The notes under the pieces: generated by a model
Told to the model about the DNA's origin: nothing
What the model saw: only the letters and a program-made list of their open reading frames with translations
Database searches by the model: none
Part shown: positions 1-5,974 of the stretch, in pieces
Layout: the number at the start of each line of letters is the position of its first letter
How positions within the stretch are numbered: the first letter of the stretch is position 1
Position numbers and translations under genes: made by a program
From: Deltaproteobacteria bacterium
GTDB lineage: Bacteria > Myxococcota_A > UBA9160 > JAFDET01
Length of the DNA: 7,798 nucleotides
Direction: 5' to 3'
Assembly (NCBI GenBank): GCA_019310195.1
Contig: JAFDET010000234.1
Span: 1-7,798, forward strand

Positions 1-451
1 CGGCGACGCCGGTGCCCTGCACGCCGGCCAGGTCCACGTCCTGCTCCTCGGCCAGCTTGCGGGCCACCGGCGTGGCACGCGGCTCGTCGGCAGGCGCGGC
101 CGGAGCGGGCTTCGCGGCGGCGGGCTCGGCCGCGGGCGTTTCCGCCGCGGGTGCTTCGGCCGCTGCCGCGGCCTTCGCCTCGGGCGCCGGCGCTCCGGCC
201 GCAGCCTCGGCGTCGCTGTCGATCTGGGCCAGCACGGCGCCCACGTCGACGGTTTCACCCTCGGGCACCAGGATCTTGACGACGACCCCGGCCGACGGCG
301 ACGGGATCTCCGCGTCCACCTTGTCGGTGGTGACCTCCACCAGGGGCTGGTCGCGCGTGACCGCGTCGCCCTCCTTCACGAGCCAGCGGGAGACGGTGCC
401 TTCCACCACGCTCTCGCCGAGGGCCGGCAGCTCGACTCCAATCGTCGCCAT
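1..451 (-). CDS. 2-oxoacid dehydrogenase E2 (dihydrolipoyllysine acyltransferase), N-terminal part
   Basis: E2 core subunit of a 2-oxoacid dehydrogenase complex: its lipoyl-lysine arm carries the acyl group from E1 to CoA and is re-oxidised by E3. Only the first 150 residues are present; the catalytic domain lies beyond the left edge. Residues 1-78 form a lipoyl domain with the modified lysine K44 in TTDKVDAEIPSP. Residues about 80-125 are an Ala/Pro/Glu-rich flexible linker. From about 126 (ATPVARKLAEE) a peripheral-subunit (E3-binding) domain begins. The ATG at 451 has a GGAGA ribosome-binding site at 456-460. The gene starts 27 nt after the lpd stop on the same strand, so E3 and E2 are probably co-transcribed. 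The DKVDAEIPSP motif resembles succinyl- and branched-chain-type E2s more than classical acetyl-type ones, but without the catalytic domain or E1 the substrate cannot be fixed. Confidence 0.9.
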   Translation of the reverse strand, partial: MATIGVELPALGESVVEGTVSRWLVKEGDAVTRDQPLVEVTTDKVDAEIPSPSAGVVVKILVPEGETVDVGAVLAQIDSDAEAAAGAPAPEAKAAAAAEAPAAETPAAEPAAAKPAPAAPADEPRATPVARKLAEEQDVDLAGVQGTGVA

Positions 452-478
452 GGGATCTCCGCTCCGCGCGCGTCCGCG

Positions 479-1876
479 CTAGAAGTTGATGCCGCGACCC
501 TCGGCCAGCAGGGCGGCCTCGTGGATCGCCTCGGAGAGCGTGGGATGGGCATGGGTCGTCCCGGCGATCTCCGAGGTGGTGCACTCCAGGGTCATGGCCA
601 GGCCGATCTCGGCCACCAGCTCCGTGGCGCCGGCTCCCACCAGGTGGGCGCCCACGATCTCGCCGTACTTGGGCTCCGCCACGATCTTCACGAAGCCGGC
701 CGAGTGGGCCGACGCGATGGCCTTGCCCGAGGCGGTGAAGGGGAAGCTGCCCACGCGCACGTCGCCGTGGCGCTCGCGGGCCTGGGCCTCGGTCAACCCG
801 ATCCAGGCCACCTGGGGCTGGGCGTAGATGCAGCCGGGGATCTTCTCGTGATCCAGCGGCGGCCGCTTTACGCCGGCCATCCACTCCGCCGCCGCGATGC
901 CTTCTTCCGATGCCTTGTGTGCCAGGAGCGGCGCACCCACGAGGTCGCCGATGGCCCAAACTTGTTCAGCACTGGTGCGCAGCTGCGCGTTCACCTTCAC
1001 GAAGCCCTTGTCGTCGGTCTCGACGCCGGCGGTCTCCAGTCCCAGATCCGCGGAAAGGGGTCGGCGCCCCAGGGCCAGGAGAACCCGGTCCGCCTCCAGC
1101 TCGCCTCCCGAGTCACCGCCCGCCAGGCCGATCCGCACGAGATCCCCGTCCAGCTTCAGCTCCTCGAAGCGGGTGCCGAGCTTGACGTCGATCTTCTTGC
1201 GCCGGAACTCGCGCTGCAACGCGGCGGCCACGTCCTTGTCCGCACCGGGGAGCATCTGGTCCGCCATCTCGACGACGACCACCTCGGCACCGTAGTTCTT
1301 CCAGATGTAGGCGAACTCCACGCCCACGGCCCCGGCGCCGATGATCACCACACGCTGGGGCGCGCTCTTGGATGCCAGCGCCTCGCGCGAGGTCATCACG
1401 CGCTCGCCGTCCACCTCCACACCCTTGGGCACCAGCTCCGACGAGCCGGTCGCCAACAGGATGCGCTTCGCCGCCACGTCGACGGCCTTCTCGCCTTCCA
1501 CGTGCACCACGCCGGGCCCGGCGATGCGGCCACGACCGGCAACGAGGGTGATCTTGTTCTTCTTCAGCAGCCCCTGCACGCCCTTGCACAGGCGCTCCGA
1601 GACCTTGCGGCTGTGCGCCTGGACCTTGGCGTAGTCCAGCGTGAGGCCCTCCGCCGACACGCCGAAGGTGTCGCCGTGCGCACGCAGCGTCTCCACCAGC
1701 TCCGCCCCGGTGAGCAGCGCCTTGGACGGGATGCAGCCCCAGTTGAGGCAGACGCCTCCGGGGCGGTCCTCCTCGATGACGGCCACGTTCATGCCGAGCT
1801 GAGCGGCGCGAATCGCGGCGACATAGCCCCCCGGGCCAGCACCGATCACGGCGAGATCGAACGGTTCCGCGCTCAC
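479..1876 (-). CDS. lpdA: Dihydrolipoamide dehydrogenase (E3)
   Basis: FAD-dependent E3 that re-oxidises the dihydrolipoyl group of E2 (and of the glycine cleavage H protein), passing electrons to NAD+; cytosolic homodimer. The 465 residues are full length for the family. Visible motifs: FAD-binding GAGPGG at 12-17; redox disulfide C43/C48 in GGVCLNWGCIPSKALL; NAD-binding GAGAVG at 180-185; the second FAD motif AIGDLVGAPLLAHKA near 310-320; and the catalytic His-Glu pair H444/E449 in HAHPTLSEAIHEA, which serves the partner subunit. The start is GTG, supported by a strong GAGGGGAGGG ribosome-binding site at 1882-1891 and a natural N-terminus just before the FAD strand. It lies upstream of the E2 gene on the same strand, with no E1 visible. 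The 129-nt leader carries two inverted repeats. No lesion is seen. Confidence 0.97.
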   Translation of the reverse strand: MSAEPFDLAVIGAGPGGYVAAIRAAQLGMNVAVIEEDRPGGVCLNWGCIPSKALLTGAELVETLRAHGDTFGVSAEGLTLDYAKVQAHSRKVSERLCKGVQGLLKKNKITLVAGRGRIAGPGVVHVEGEKAVDVAAKRILLATGSSELVPKGVEVDGERVMTSREALASKSAPQRVVIIGAGAVGVEFAYIWKNYGAEVVVVEMADQMLPGADKDVAAALQREFRRKKIDVKLGTRFEELKLDGDLVRIGLAGGDSGGELEADRVLLALGRRPLSADLGLETAGVETDDKGFVKVNAQLRTSAEQVWAIGDLVGAPLLAHKASEEGIAAAEWMAGVKRPPLDHEKIPGCIYAQPQVAWIGLTEAQARERHGDVRVGSFPFTASGKAIASAHSAGFVKIVAEPKYGEIVGAHLVGAGATELVAEIGLAMTLECTTSEIAGTTHAHPTLSEAIHEAALLAEGRGINF

Positions 1877-1881
1877 CTGGG

Positions 1882-1891
1882 CCCTCCCCTC
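1882..1891 (-). promoter_or_regulatory. Ribosome-binding site of lpdA
   Basis: On the minus strand this reads GAGGGGAGGG, ending five bases before the GTG start at 1876. It is the best Shine-Dalgarno match near this gene and is why the GTG is preferred over later in-frame starts. Confidence 0.6.
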
Positions 1892-1897
1892 GAGGTT

Positions 1898-1952
1898 TTC
1901 GATGCTCGAAATACAAAAGGGGTTTATCGAGCGTCGCGGCTAGGTTAGCGCG
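1898..1952 (-). promoter_or_regulatory. Inverted repeats in the lpdA leader (possible operator/promoter region)
   Basis: The 129-nt gap between nuoB and lpdA (1877-2005) holds the only AT-richer patch in the left part. Two inverted repeats are visible: TTCGA-TGC-TCGAA at 1898-1910, 22 nt upstream of the lpdA start, and CGCG(G)CTA-GGT-TAGCGCG at 1935-1952, a 7-bp stem with one bulged base. The stretch between them includes A/T-rich sequence (ATAAACCCCTTTTGTATTT on the minus strand) that could hold a promoter, but I could not place a convincing -35/-10 pair. A regulator-binding role is inference. Neither hairpin is followed closely by a T tract, so they do not look like intrinsic terminators. 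Confidence 0.3.
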
Positions 1953-2005
1953 GCAACGTTCCCGCGCATTTTGGGAAGCGGCGGCGCGCAGGGCGCCCGG
2001 CCGGG

Positions 2006-2550
2006 TCAGGCGACGGGCCTCTCCACCACCTCGAGCCGGAGGTCGGAGGTCTCGCGGTGGCGACCGTCGCTGGGGACCTTCTCCACCTGGACCCGCTCCT
2101 GGAGCTTGATGATGCCGTCGAGCACGGCCTCGGGCCGGGGCGGACAGCCCGGGACGTAGATGTCTACGGGGATGATGGTGTCGATGCCCTGCACCACCGC
2201 GTAGTTGTTGTAAGGACCGCCGGAGCAGGTGCAGGCGCCGAAGGCCATCACCCACTTGGGCTCCGCCATCTGGTCGTAGACCTTCTTCAGGATGGGAGCC
2301 TGTCGATGGGTGATGGTGCCCACCACCATCAGCAGGTCCGCCTGCCGCGGCGAGAAGCGCGGCAGCGCGGTGCCGAAGCGATCCAGGTCGTACCGCAGCA
2401 CGCCGTCACGAACGGGTACAGGAACATGGAGTACTTGCGGCTCCAGTTGAGCACCGCGTCCACGCGGGTGGTCTGGAAGCTGTCGCTCCCCTGGCGCAGG
2501 ACCTCGAGCTGGCGCCGGGCGTCACGATACGGTGAAGAGTCGTAGGGCAT
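2006..2550 (-). pseudogene. nuoB: NADH-quinone oxidoreductase subunit B, frame-disrupted
   Basis: NuoB is the complex I subunit that carries iron-sulfur cluster N2, which hands electrons to quinone. The N-terminal part reads from ATG 2550 (GGAGA ribosome-binding site just upstream): MPYDSSPYRDARRQLEVLRQ and on to VLNWSRKYSMFLYPFVTACC, with the tandem N2 cysteines C51 and C52. Just after CC, near 2393-2398, homology jumps to another frame, which continues RYDLDRFG, FSPRQADLLMVVGTITHRQA, EPKWVMAFGACTCSGG and VPGCPPRPEA (with the other two N2 cysteines) to the stop at 2006. From E. coli and Thermus NuoB as I recall them, about 11 residues belong between CC and the tyrosine of RYD; only two bases remain. 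That fits loss of about 31 nt and would give an intact protein near 191 aa. The reading frame from 2401 alone lacks the N-terminus and CC pair. It could be a true pseudogene or a sequence/assembly error. No nuoC or nuoA is adjacent. Confidence 0.85.
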
Positions 2551-2584
2551 CGGGTCTCCGGGACCGGAGGGTAGCAGCTCTGGT

Positions 2585-3328
2585 ATGCTGCGCCGCGCGA
2601 TGAACGGCCCCGACACTCACGCGGCGCCGACCCGCTCCACCCTGGCGGCGTGGAGCGTGCACCTGCTCACCGCCACGGGCGCCGTGATGGGAGTGCTGGC
2701 GCTGGTGGCCATCGGCGCGGGCGAGTTCTCCGCCGCAGCGATCTGGATCCTGGCCGCCCTGGCCGTCGACTCGGTGGACGGCACGCTGGCGCGGGCCGTG
2801 CGCGTCAAGGAGGTGCTGCCGAACATCGACGGCCGCCGCCTGGACGACATGGTGGACTTCCTCAACTACGTCATCGTGGCCCTGGTCTTCATGGCGGCGG
2901 CGGGCCAGCTCTGGTCGGTGTGGTGGGCGGCGGTTCCCGCGCTGGCCAGCGCCTACGGCTTCTCCCAGACCGACGCCAAGACCGAGGACGGCTTCTTCCT
3001 GGGCTTCCCGTCCTACTGGAACGTGATCGCCATCTACGCCTGGCTGTTCGACGTGTCCGCGCAGACCGGAACGCTGGTGGTGCTGGGGTTCTCGGTGCTG
3101 GTGTTCGTGCCGCTCAAGTACGTGTACCCCAGCCAGAGCCCCGTATTGAAACGGAGCACCGTCGCGGGCTCGGGGGTCTGGATCATCGCGCTGGCGCTGG
3201 CCTGCCTGCGGCCCGAGGCGCCCGCCTCGTATGCGCTCACCTGGATCTCGCTGCTCTTCCCCGCCTGGTACTTCGGTGTGTCGCTCGTCTACGGCGGCCT
3301 GCACCGCCCCGGCCACCGGCTCGGCTAG
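2585..3328 (+). CDS. pcs: Phosphatidylcholine synthase (CDP-alcohol phosphatidyltransferase family)
   Basis: An inner-membrane enzyme predicted to condense CDP-diacylglycerol with choline, giving phosphatidylcholine in one step. The 247 residues match the usual length (about 240). The CDP-alcohol phosphotransferase motif is complete: D62, D65-G66, A69-R70, then G83, D87 and D91. The gap between R70 and G83 is 12 residues, as in Sinorhizobium Pcs and longer than in most family members. Other Pcs-like blocks are AAWSVHLLTATG (21-32), RVKEVLPN (73-80) and GFPSYWN (140-146). Several hydrophobic segments follow (about 30-48, 50-62, 94-106, 112-124, 145-157, 163-180, 195-208, 216-236). The start is uncertain: ATG 2585 or ATG 2600; the GGAGGG at 2566-2571 is rather far from both. 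It diverges from nuoB across 34 nt and lies 47 nt before hemH on the same strand. Another CDP-alcohol phosphotransferase specificity is possible but less likely. Confidence 0.88.
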   Translation: MLRRAMNGPDTHAAPTRSTLAAWSVHLLTATGAVMGVLALVAIGAGEFSAAAIWILAALAVDSVDGTLARAVRVKEVLPNIDGRRLDDMVDFLNYVIVALVFMAAAGQLWSVWWAAVPALASAYGFSQTDAKTEDGFFLGFPSYWNVIAIYAWLFDVSAQTGTLVVLGFSVLVFVPLKYVYPSQSPVLKRSTVAGSGVWIIALALACLRPEAPASYALTWISLLFPAWYFGVSLVYGGLHRPGHRLG

Positions 3329-3362
3329 AGTCGCACGACCCGCCGACCGACCGGCACCCGAT

Positions 3363-3369
3363 GGGGTGA
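3363..3369 (+). promoter_or_regulatory. Possible ribosome-binding site of hemH
   Basis: GGGGTGA matches six of seven bases of the extended consensus GAGGTGA and ends six bases before the TTG at 3376. No comparable site precedes the GTG at 3421, and the GGAAGGGG at 3382-3389 is somewhat far from the GTG at 3403. This supports, but does not prove, the TTG start. Confidence 0.35.
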
Positions 3370-3375
3370 AAACCC

Positions 3376-4482
3376 TTGATCGGAAGGGGCAGCGGCCGCT
3401 TCGTGTGCCATCTTTGCCACGTGACTGCGCATTCGCGACCGGACGGCGTGCTGCTGGTCAACCTGGGATCCCCGGCGAGCCCCCGGCCGGCCGACGTGCG
3501 CCGCTACCTGAAGGAGTTCCTCTCCGACCCCCGGGTGCTGGACATGCCCACGCCGCTGCGCTGGCTGCTGCTGCGGGCCGTGATCCTGCCGTTCCGACCG
3601 CGGCGCTCTGCGCGCCAGTACGCCTCCATCTGGACGCCGGAGGGATCGCCCCTGGTGGTGCATGGGCGCGCCCTGGCCGAAGCCCTGAGCAAACGCCTGG
3701 GCGACGGCCACCGCGTCGTGCTGGCCATGCGCTACGGCGAGCCGTCCATCGCCGACGGGTTGGAGGCGTTGTTGGCCGAAGACGTGGGCCGGATCCGCGT
3801 GGTGCCGCTGTTCCCGCACAGCGCATCCTCCAGCTCGGGCTCCGCCGTGGCGCGGGTGTACGCGCTGGCCGGGCGGCGCTGGAACGTTCCCGACCTGGAG
3901 GTGCTGGGGCCCTTCTACGACGACCCGGGGTTCATCGGTGCGGCCGCGGCGGTGGCGAGGCCCGTGCTGGAAGAAGCCCGGCCTGACTTCGTCTTGTTCA
4001 GCTACCACGGGCTGCCCGAGAGCCACATTCGCCGCTCGGATAGCGTCGGCGCGTGCCGACTCGATGACGCGTGCTGCTCGGCCGTGGGCACCGCCAATCG
4101 CTTCTGCTACCGCGCTCAGTGCTTCGCAACCACCCGCGCCCTGGCAACCGAGCTGGGACTCGCGTCCGATGCACACACCAGCGCGTTCCAGTCCCGCCTG
4201 GGACGCACCGCCTGGATCGCGCCGCAGACCGACAGGCTGCTGCCCGAGCTCCGAGCCCGTGGCGTGTCGAAGCTGGCGGTCGTGTGCCCGTCCTTCGTCG
4301 CCGACTGCCTGGAGACCCTGGAGGAGATCGGCATCCGCGCCCAAGAACAGTGGACCGAGCTGGGCGGCGAAGACCTGCGCCTGGTCCCCTGCGTCAACGA
4401 CCACCCCACCTGGGTAGACACCCTCGCCGGCTGGCTGACTGCACCGAGTACCACTCCTGCACAGAGGGACGTTCCTGCATAA
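3376..4482 (+). CDS. hemH: Ferrochelatase with internal cysteine cluster
   Basis: Inserts Fe2+ into protoporphyrin IX, the last step of the protoporphyrin branch of heme synthesis. Family blocks: GVLLVNLGSP near 24-33, the block ending YASIWTPEGSPL, AMRYGEPSI, VVPLFPHSASSSSGS, FSYHGLPESH with the metal-site histidine H211, and CPSFVADCLETLEE with the conserved glutamate E313 (numbered from TTG 3376). Between H211 and the last third lie five cysteines: C227, C233, C234, C244 and C249. This matches the ferrochelatase class, known from Myxococcus xanthus, in which four cysteines within about 20 internal residues hold a [2Fe-2S] cluster. The start is uncertain: TTG 3376 has the best ribosome-binding site, but conserved sequence begins near GTG 3421, which would give 353 aa. 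The last 14 residues (355-368) and the stop come from the downstream repeat. It faces hemG convergently. Confidence 0.95.
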   Translation: MIGRGSGRFVCHLCHVTAHSRPDGVLLVNLGSPASPRPADVRRYLKEFLSDPRVLDMPTPLRWLLLRAVILPFRPRRSARQYASIWTPEGSPLVVHGRALAEALSKRLGDGHRVVLAMRYGEPSIADGLEALLAEDVGRIRVVPLFPHSASSSSGSAVARVYALAGRRWNVPDLEVLGPFYDDPGFIGAAAAVARPVLEEARPDFVLFSYHGLPESHIRRSDSVGACRLDDACCSAVGTANRFCYRAQCFATTRALATELGLASDAHTSAFQSRLGRTAWIAPQTDRLLPELRARGVSKLAVVCPSFVADCLETLEEIGIRAQEQWTELGGEDLRLVPCVNDHPTWVDTLAGWLTAPSTTPAQRDVPA

Positions 4483-4573
4483 CTGCACGCAGGGTCAGTC
4501 CTAGACCCAGGAGTGGTACTCGATGCAGTTATGCAGGAACGTCCCCGAACGCAGGAGTGGTACTCAGTGCAGT
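4438..4573. repeat. Long imperfect inverted repeat, 50-nt arms with 36-nt loop
   Basis: Left arm 4438-4487 and right arm 4524-4573 are reverse complements at 44 of 50 positions. Five of the six mismatches fall in one 6-nt block at the middle of the arms (TCTGTG versus CGAACG); the other is a single base. The loop is 4488-4523 and contains its own small hairpin. The left arm lies within the hemH reading frame and supplies its stop codon (TAA at 4480-4482). The element lies between convergent hemH and hemG, where such structures often end or stabilise transcripts. No T tract is present, so an intrinsic terminator is not shown. Composition is visibly less GC-rich than the flanking genes, which suggests inserted or mobile repeat DNA. 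Confidence 0.85.
4492..4508. repeat. Small hairpin in the loop of the long inverted repeat
   Basis: GGGTC at 4492-4496 pairs with GACCC at 4504-4508 around a 7-nt loop. It sits at the centre of the larger inverted repeat, so the module can fold as nested stems. Confidence 0.5.
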
Positions 4574-4595
4574 TGTGCAGGAACGTCCCCGAATG
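4508..4595 (+). repeat. Two tandem 44-nt direct repeats
   Basis: Unit 1 is 4508-4551 and unit 2 is 4552-4595; they agree at 40 of 44 positions. Each unit holds two mini-hairpins: GAGT-GGT-ACTC, and TGCA-GTTA-TGCA (GTTG in unit 2). Each continues with GGAACGTCCCCGAA. A third copy in inverted orientation and permuted phase makes up the left arm of the long inverted repeat (4438-4487). This is repeat DNA rather than a gene: the reading frames running through it resemble no protein I know. It looks like a REP/MITE-type intergenic element, but no known family is recognised. Confidence 0.85.
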
Positions 4596-4615
4596 CACCC
4601 GAATGCACGAATGCA
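4591..4615 (+). repeat. Three short GAATGCA repeats at the edge of the module
   Basis: GAATGCA occurs at 4591-4597, 4601-4607 and 4609-4615, as a degenerating tail of the 44-nt units. It ends seven bases before the hemG stop codon, so hemG itself is not altered. Confidence 0.55.
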
Positions 4616-4621
4616 GACTGC

Positions 4622-5974
4622 CTACTTGAGGGCGGCGGCGGCGGGGAGGCCGGAGGCGAGGGCGTCGGGGACGCCTACGCCGTCGAGCCAGGCGCCAGCC
4701 AAGGCCAAGCCACCCAGCTGCGCGGCGCGCTTCCGCACCCGGGCGATGCGGCCCACGTGATCGCGGCCCGGCTGGGGCACGGCGTGGGGCCAGCGCGTGA
4801 TGGCCAGCGTCTCGCCGGCGCCGCGCAGGCCCAGGGTCCGCTCCAGGTCGCGATGCAGAGCCTCCAGCAGGATATCGTCGGGCTGATCCACGGCTTCTCG
4901 CCAGCGCACGCCTCCCAGCATGGAGGTCAACAGCTCGCGACCGGCGGGCGCGCGCCCGGGGAAGAGCTGCGACAGGAATAGACAGCCGAGCACCTTGAGG
5001 TTCTCCCGGCGCGGCACCAGGAAGCCGAAGCCCCGGATCGCTTCGCGGGCGTCCTTCGGATCGATGCCGAGCGAGATCGAGACGATCGGCGCGTAGGCGA
5101 TGCCGCCGACGTCGTCCGCCAGCTCCGGGTCCAGCGGACGCAGCAGCTGCGCCGCGGGCTGCGCCGGCAGCGCCAGGACCACCGCGCCCGCGCGGATCTC
5201 GCGCTGACCGCTCGCGCCCTCTACCGAGACGCGCCAGGTGTCGCCGTCACGAGCCAGCCCGTTCACGCGCGCGTCGCACTCGAGCGCCTCGCCCAGACCG
5301 CGGCCCAGGCCCTCGGCGATACAGCCCAGCCCGCTGACGCCCGAGTAGCTTCCGCGCAGCCCCTTGGGCTGGTCGCCCCCACGCCGCGACGCCAGCGCTC
5401 CGCGCACGATGGAGCCGCGCTGGCGCTCGAAGCCCACCAGGCTGGGGAAGACCGCCTCGGCGCCCAGCTCGCGCTCGTCGCCGGCGTAGATCCCGGTCAG
5501 GAAGGGCCCGACCAGCGCGTCGCTGGCCTCGCGGCCCAGACGCCGAGTGCAGAACTCGTCCACCGATTCGCCGGAGCCGTCGCCGCGGGCCACGAAGGGC
5601 TCGCGCAGCATGCGCAGCTTGCCGCGTGCCGAGAGCAGCGGCGTGCGCACGGCCGTCACCAGCCCGGTCGGCAGCGGCTCGAGCCGACCCTCCCGGATCA
5701 GGAAGCGCAGCCCGCCCTGGGGCGACGCCGCCGCCAGCTCGCCCTCCAGGCCCAGCCGCCGCAGCAACGCCAGGGCGGGCGCCTTGACCAGCACCGTGTT
5801 GGGCCCTCGCTCCACCAGGTAGTCGCCCACCCGCTCGCTGCGGATCACCCCACCCGGAAGCTCGGCCGCCTCCAGGACCAGGGGCTCCATGCCGTCGGCG
5901 CGCAGCGCGTGGGCCGCGCCGAGGCCGGCCGCGCCGGCCCCCACCACCACGACGGCGACATCGGGGCCGGTCAC
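4622..5974 (-). CDS. hemG: Protoporphyrinogen oxidase (HemY-type, FAD-dependent)
   Basis: Oxidises protoporphyrinogen IX to protoporphyrin IX by six electrons, using FAD and O2; usually membrane-associated. The 450 residues are of normal length. Motifs: N-terminal dinucleotide fold VVVVGAGAAGLGAAHAL with GxGxxG at 12-17; LEAAELPGGVIRSERVG; ERGPN; a FLTGIYAGDERELGAEAVFP block; SGLGCIAEGLGRGLG; and the C-terminal FAD motif LALAGAWLDGVGVPDALASG (about 423-442). This is the HemY/PPOX flavoprotein, unrelated to the flavodoxin-like E. coli HemG; hemY is an equally good symbol. The GTG start at 5974 overlaps the hemE stop in GTGA (4 nt), a sign of translational coupling, and sits one short strand before the FAD fold. 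It follows hemE and converges on hemH, whose substrate it makes. Confidence 0.95.
   Translation of the reverse strand: MTGPDVAVVVVGAGAAGLGAAHALRADGMEPLVLEAAELPGGVIRSERVGDYLVERGPNTVLVKAPALALLRRLGLEGELAAASPQGGLRFLIREGRLEPLPTGLVTAVRTPLLSARGKLRMLREPFVARGDGSGESVDEFCTRRLGREASDALVGPFLTGIYAGDERELGAEAVFPSLVGFERQRGSIVRGALASRRGGDQPKGLRGSYSGVSGLGCIAEGLGRGLGEALECDARVNGLARDGDTWRVSVEGASGQREIRAGAVVLALPAQPAAQLLRPLDPELADDVGGIAYAPIVSISLGIDPKDAREAIRGFGFLVPRRENLKVLGCLFLSQLFPGRAPAGRELLTSMLGGVRWREAVDQPDDILLEALHRDLERTLGLRGAGETLAITRWPHAVPQPGRDHVGRIARVRKRAAQLGGLALAGAWLDGVGVPDALASGLPAAAALK

Noticed and set aside
521..1948. 475-codon open frame on the plus strand opposite lpdA
   Set aside because: It is antisense to a full, motif-complete lpdA. 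Its composition (His, Arg, Gly, Leu-rich) is that of a GC-skewed shadow frame, and no protein family is recognisable.
1983..1997. Intrinsic terminator for nuoB
   Set aside because: GGCGC-GCAGG-GCGCC can form a 5-bp stem, but no T tract follows on the minus strand; such stems are common in GC-rich DNA.
1113..2255. 380-codon minus-strand frame spanning nuoB, the gap and lpdA
   Set aside because: It runs out of frame through two genes with clear homology and is Arg/Gly-rich as expected of a shifted GC-rich frame.
2006..2401. 131-aa NuoB read as a complete short protein from GTG 2401
   Set aside because: It lacks the N-terminus and the tandem cysteines needed for cluster N2. A proper start with a ribosome-binding site and the missing N-terminal homology lie upstream in another frame.
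2390..2401. Programmed ribosomal frameshift in nuoB
   Set aside because: A frameshift would not restore the roughly ten conserved residues that are absent, and no slippery heptamer is seen.
3325..4488. 387-codon open frame on the minus strand opposite hemH
   Set aside because: It lies wholly antisense to hemH, which has all family motifs, and begins inside the repeat module. There is no recognisable domain.
4438..4573. Rho-independent bidirectional terminator
   Set aside because: The stem is far longer than usual for a terminator and neither strand has a T run after it. It is kept as a repeat with a possible but unproven effect on transcript ends.
4508..4595. CRISPR array
   Set aside because: The two 44-nt units abut with no unique spacers, there are only two direct copies, the third is inverted, and no cas genes are near.
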